32,987 nucleotides of DNA from an uncultured Shimia sp. (GTDB lineage Bacteria > Pseudomonadota > Alphaproteobacteria > Rhodobacterales > Rhodobacteraceae). This document shows, piece by piece, positions 31,856 to 32,987 of the stretch. Where the stretch lies: NCBI RefSeq assembly GCF_947498095.1, contig NZ_CANMJE010000022.1, positions 1 through 32,987 on the forward strand, given 5' to 3'. Below the pieces are notes generated by a model. That model was not told where the DNA came from, ran no database searches, and saw only the letters and a program-made list of their open reading frames with translations. Position 1 is the first letter of the stretch. Each line of letters starts with the position of its first letter. The translations under genes were made by a program, and so were the position numbers.

Positions 31856-32905
31856 ATGAGTGTTTTTACCCACCCCGAGTTCGAACACGAACAGGTTTTG
31901 TTCTGTCATGATCCCGAAATCGGGCTAAAGGGGATCATAGCCATTCACTCGACCGCGTTGGGTCCCGCTGCTGGCGGTTGCCGCATGCATGCCTATGCTT
32001 CGGCTGACGAAGCCCTAACCGATGTGCTGCGCCTATCCAAAGGCATGAGTTACAAGAATGCGGTGGCTGGGTTGCCCTTGGGTGGCGGGAAGTCAGTGAT
32101 TGTTGCCGACCCATCCAGACCTGACAAAGCCGACCTTCTGCGCGCGTTTTCAAAACATGTTCAGTGTTTGAACGGGCGCTACTGGACAGCCATCGACATT
32201 GGCGTTGGTCCGGCGGATGCTGATATTCTTGCCGAAAACTGCGAATACATTTTCGCCCGCGCATCGCAATACGAAGCCGGGTTCAATCCCTCGCTGTTCA
32301 CGGCCCTTGGCGGGTTCACCGGCGTTCGCGCGGTGGCCAAACATGTTTGGGGGCGTGATGATCTAAAGGGCCTTCGCGTTGCAGTTCAGGGGCTGGGGCA
32401 AACGGGTGCTGATCTATGTCGTCAGCTTCATGAAGCCGGGGCAGAGCTTGTGGTTGCGGATGTGCAGGACGCGGCGGTCAATGAGATGGTGGATCGGTAC
32501 GGGGCCACCCCCGTCGCACCCGAAGCGATCCACGCGCAACAGGTCGATATTCTGGCCCCTTGCGCCATGGGGGCCGTGCTCAACGACGAAACGCTGCCCG
32601 AGATCAAGGCGCAGGCAATCTGCGGGTTGGCAAACAATCAACTGGCCGAAGCACATCACGGAGAGGCATTGCAGAAACGCGGCATCGCCTATGTGCCAGA
32701 CTATGTGGTGAACGCCGGTGGTATGATGGGGGCTTCGACAGTGATCTTTTCTACCCCGTCGCGTGAGGCATCCAATCAACGCATTCTCGGCCTTTATGAT
32801 ACGATTCTAGCCATCCTGGACCGTGCCGAACAAAGCGGCTTGCCGTCTTCACAAGTCGCCGACAAGATTGCGGTCGAACGCATGAACGCACACTCGAAAT
32901 CATGA
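31856..32905 (+). CDS. Leu/Val/Phe-type amino acid dehydrogenase
   Basis: A 349-residue NAD-dependent amino acid dehydrogenase of the Glu/Leu/Phe/Val family, which interconverts an amino acid with its 2-oxo acid and ammonia. The substrate-binding lysines are in SKGMSYKNA (Lys67) and PLGGGKSVI (Lys79). The N-terminal segment GPAAGGCRMHAYAS is typical of leucine dehydrogenases. The Rossmann domain has VAVQGLGQTGADLCRQLHEAGAELVVADV. The start at 31856 (MSVFTHPEF) has AAAGGG eight bases upstream and is preferred over an upstream in-frame ATG. It lies outside the IS-bracketed region and is likely resident chromosome. Confidence 0.88.
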   Translation: MSVFTHPEFEHEQVLFCHDPEIGLKGIIAIHSTALGPAAGGCRMHAYASADEALTDVLRLSKGMSYKNAVAGLPLGGGKSVIVADPSRPDKADLLRAFSKHVQCLNGRYWTAIDIGVGPADADILAENCEYIFARASQYEAGFNPSLFTALGGFTGVRAVAKHVWGRDDLKGLRVAVQGLGQTGADLCRQLHEAGAELVVADVQDAAVNEMVDRYGATPVAPEAIHAQQVDILAPCAMGAVLNDETLPEIKAQAICGLANNQLAEAHHGEALQKRGIAYVPDYVVNAGGMMGASTVIFSTPSREASNQRILGLYDTILAILDRAEQSGLPSSQVADKIAVERMNAHSKS

Positions 32906-32987
32906 GCGTGTGAGCAGCCCTATCTGACGGGTCCAAGTTGATTGTTAGTGCATGATCGGCCTGGGTTCCATTGGTATGATGGTTTCC
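32906..32987. other. Intergenic, nothing recognised
   Basis: The last 82 bases follow the dehydrogenase stop codon. I see no convincing hairpin, promoter or gene start. Confidence 0.5.

Overview
The window looks like accessory DNA from a marine alphaproteobacterium, most likely a Rhodobacterales/Roseobacter-type organism. That assignment is inference from the kinds of proteins present: a glxBCD/mgsABC–glnT/gmaS set with its XRE-cupin regulator, Pot-type betaine/polyamine transport, a GlxA/CdhR-type AraC regulator and an Lrp–leucine dehydrogenase pair. No rRNA, tRNA or CRISPR array was seen.

Layout. (1) Bases 1-2349 hold the 3' part of a giant VCBS/cadherin-like repeat protein. It ends exactly at the edge of an IS6-family insertion sequence (2350-3167). 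(2) From 12406 down to 3188 runs a minus-strand operon: BKACE (beta-keto acid cleavage enzyme), ABC ATPase, Tat-exported solute-binding protein, two permeases, acyl-CoA dehydrogenase, ADP-forming acyl-CoA ligase and a NylB-like serine hydrolase. (3) A CdhR/GlxA-type AraC regulator diverges from it (12537-13601) and ends in a bidirectional terminator. (4) A second minus-strand operon (17994 to 13648) encodes an aldehyde dehydrogenase, an LLM flavin monooxygenase, a CaiD-like hydratase and an L-carnitine-dehydrogenase-like enzyme. (5) Diverging from that, a plus-strand operon (18137-25110) encodes RidA, an alpha/beta hydrolase, a class III CoA-transferase fused to a flavin reductase and a Nudix-like domain, a DUF1185 protein, an unrecognised Rossmann-like protein, a class III aminotransferase and a carboxymuconolactone-decarboxylase-family protein. 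(6) The glxB-glxC-glxD-glnT (mgsABC-gmaS-like) operon and an upstream XRE-cupin regulator occupy 25210-30337. (7) A second IS6 copy (30414-31232) follows, then a divergent Lrp regulator and a Leu/Val/Phe dehydrogenase.

How it may work together (inference). The BKACE, carnitine-dehydrogenase-like, CaiD-like, CaiB-like and acyl-CoA dehydrogenase/ligase genes form a route gamma-butyrobetaine -> crotonobetainyl-CoA -> carnitine -> 3-dehydrocarnitine -> betainyl-CoA plus acetoacetate. The LLM monooxygenase, flavin reductase, aldehyde dehydrogenase, alpha/beta hydrolase and RidA resemble the parts list of the Rut (pyrimidine) and Tgn (trigonelline) oxidative C-N/ring-opening pathways. The glxBCD-glnT block could assimilate methylamine through gamma-glutamylmethylamide and N-methylglutamate. 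Together they suggest an island for importing and dismantling an N-methylated or quaternary-ammonium osmolyte. The most unusual single gene is the three-domain CoA-transferase/flavin-reductase/Nudix-like fusion. The exact substrate cannot be fixed from sequence alone.
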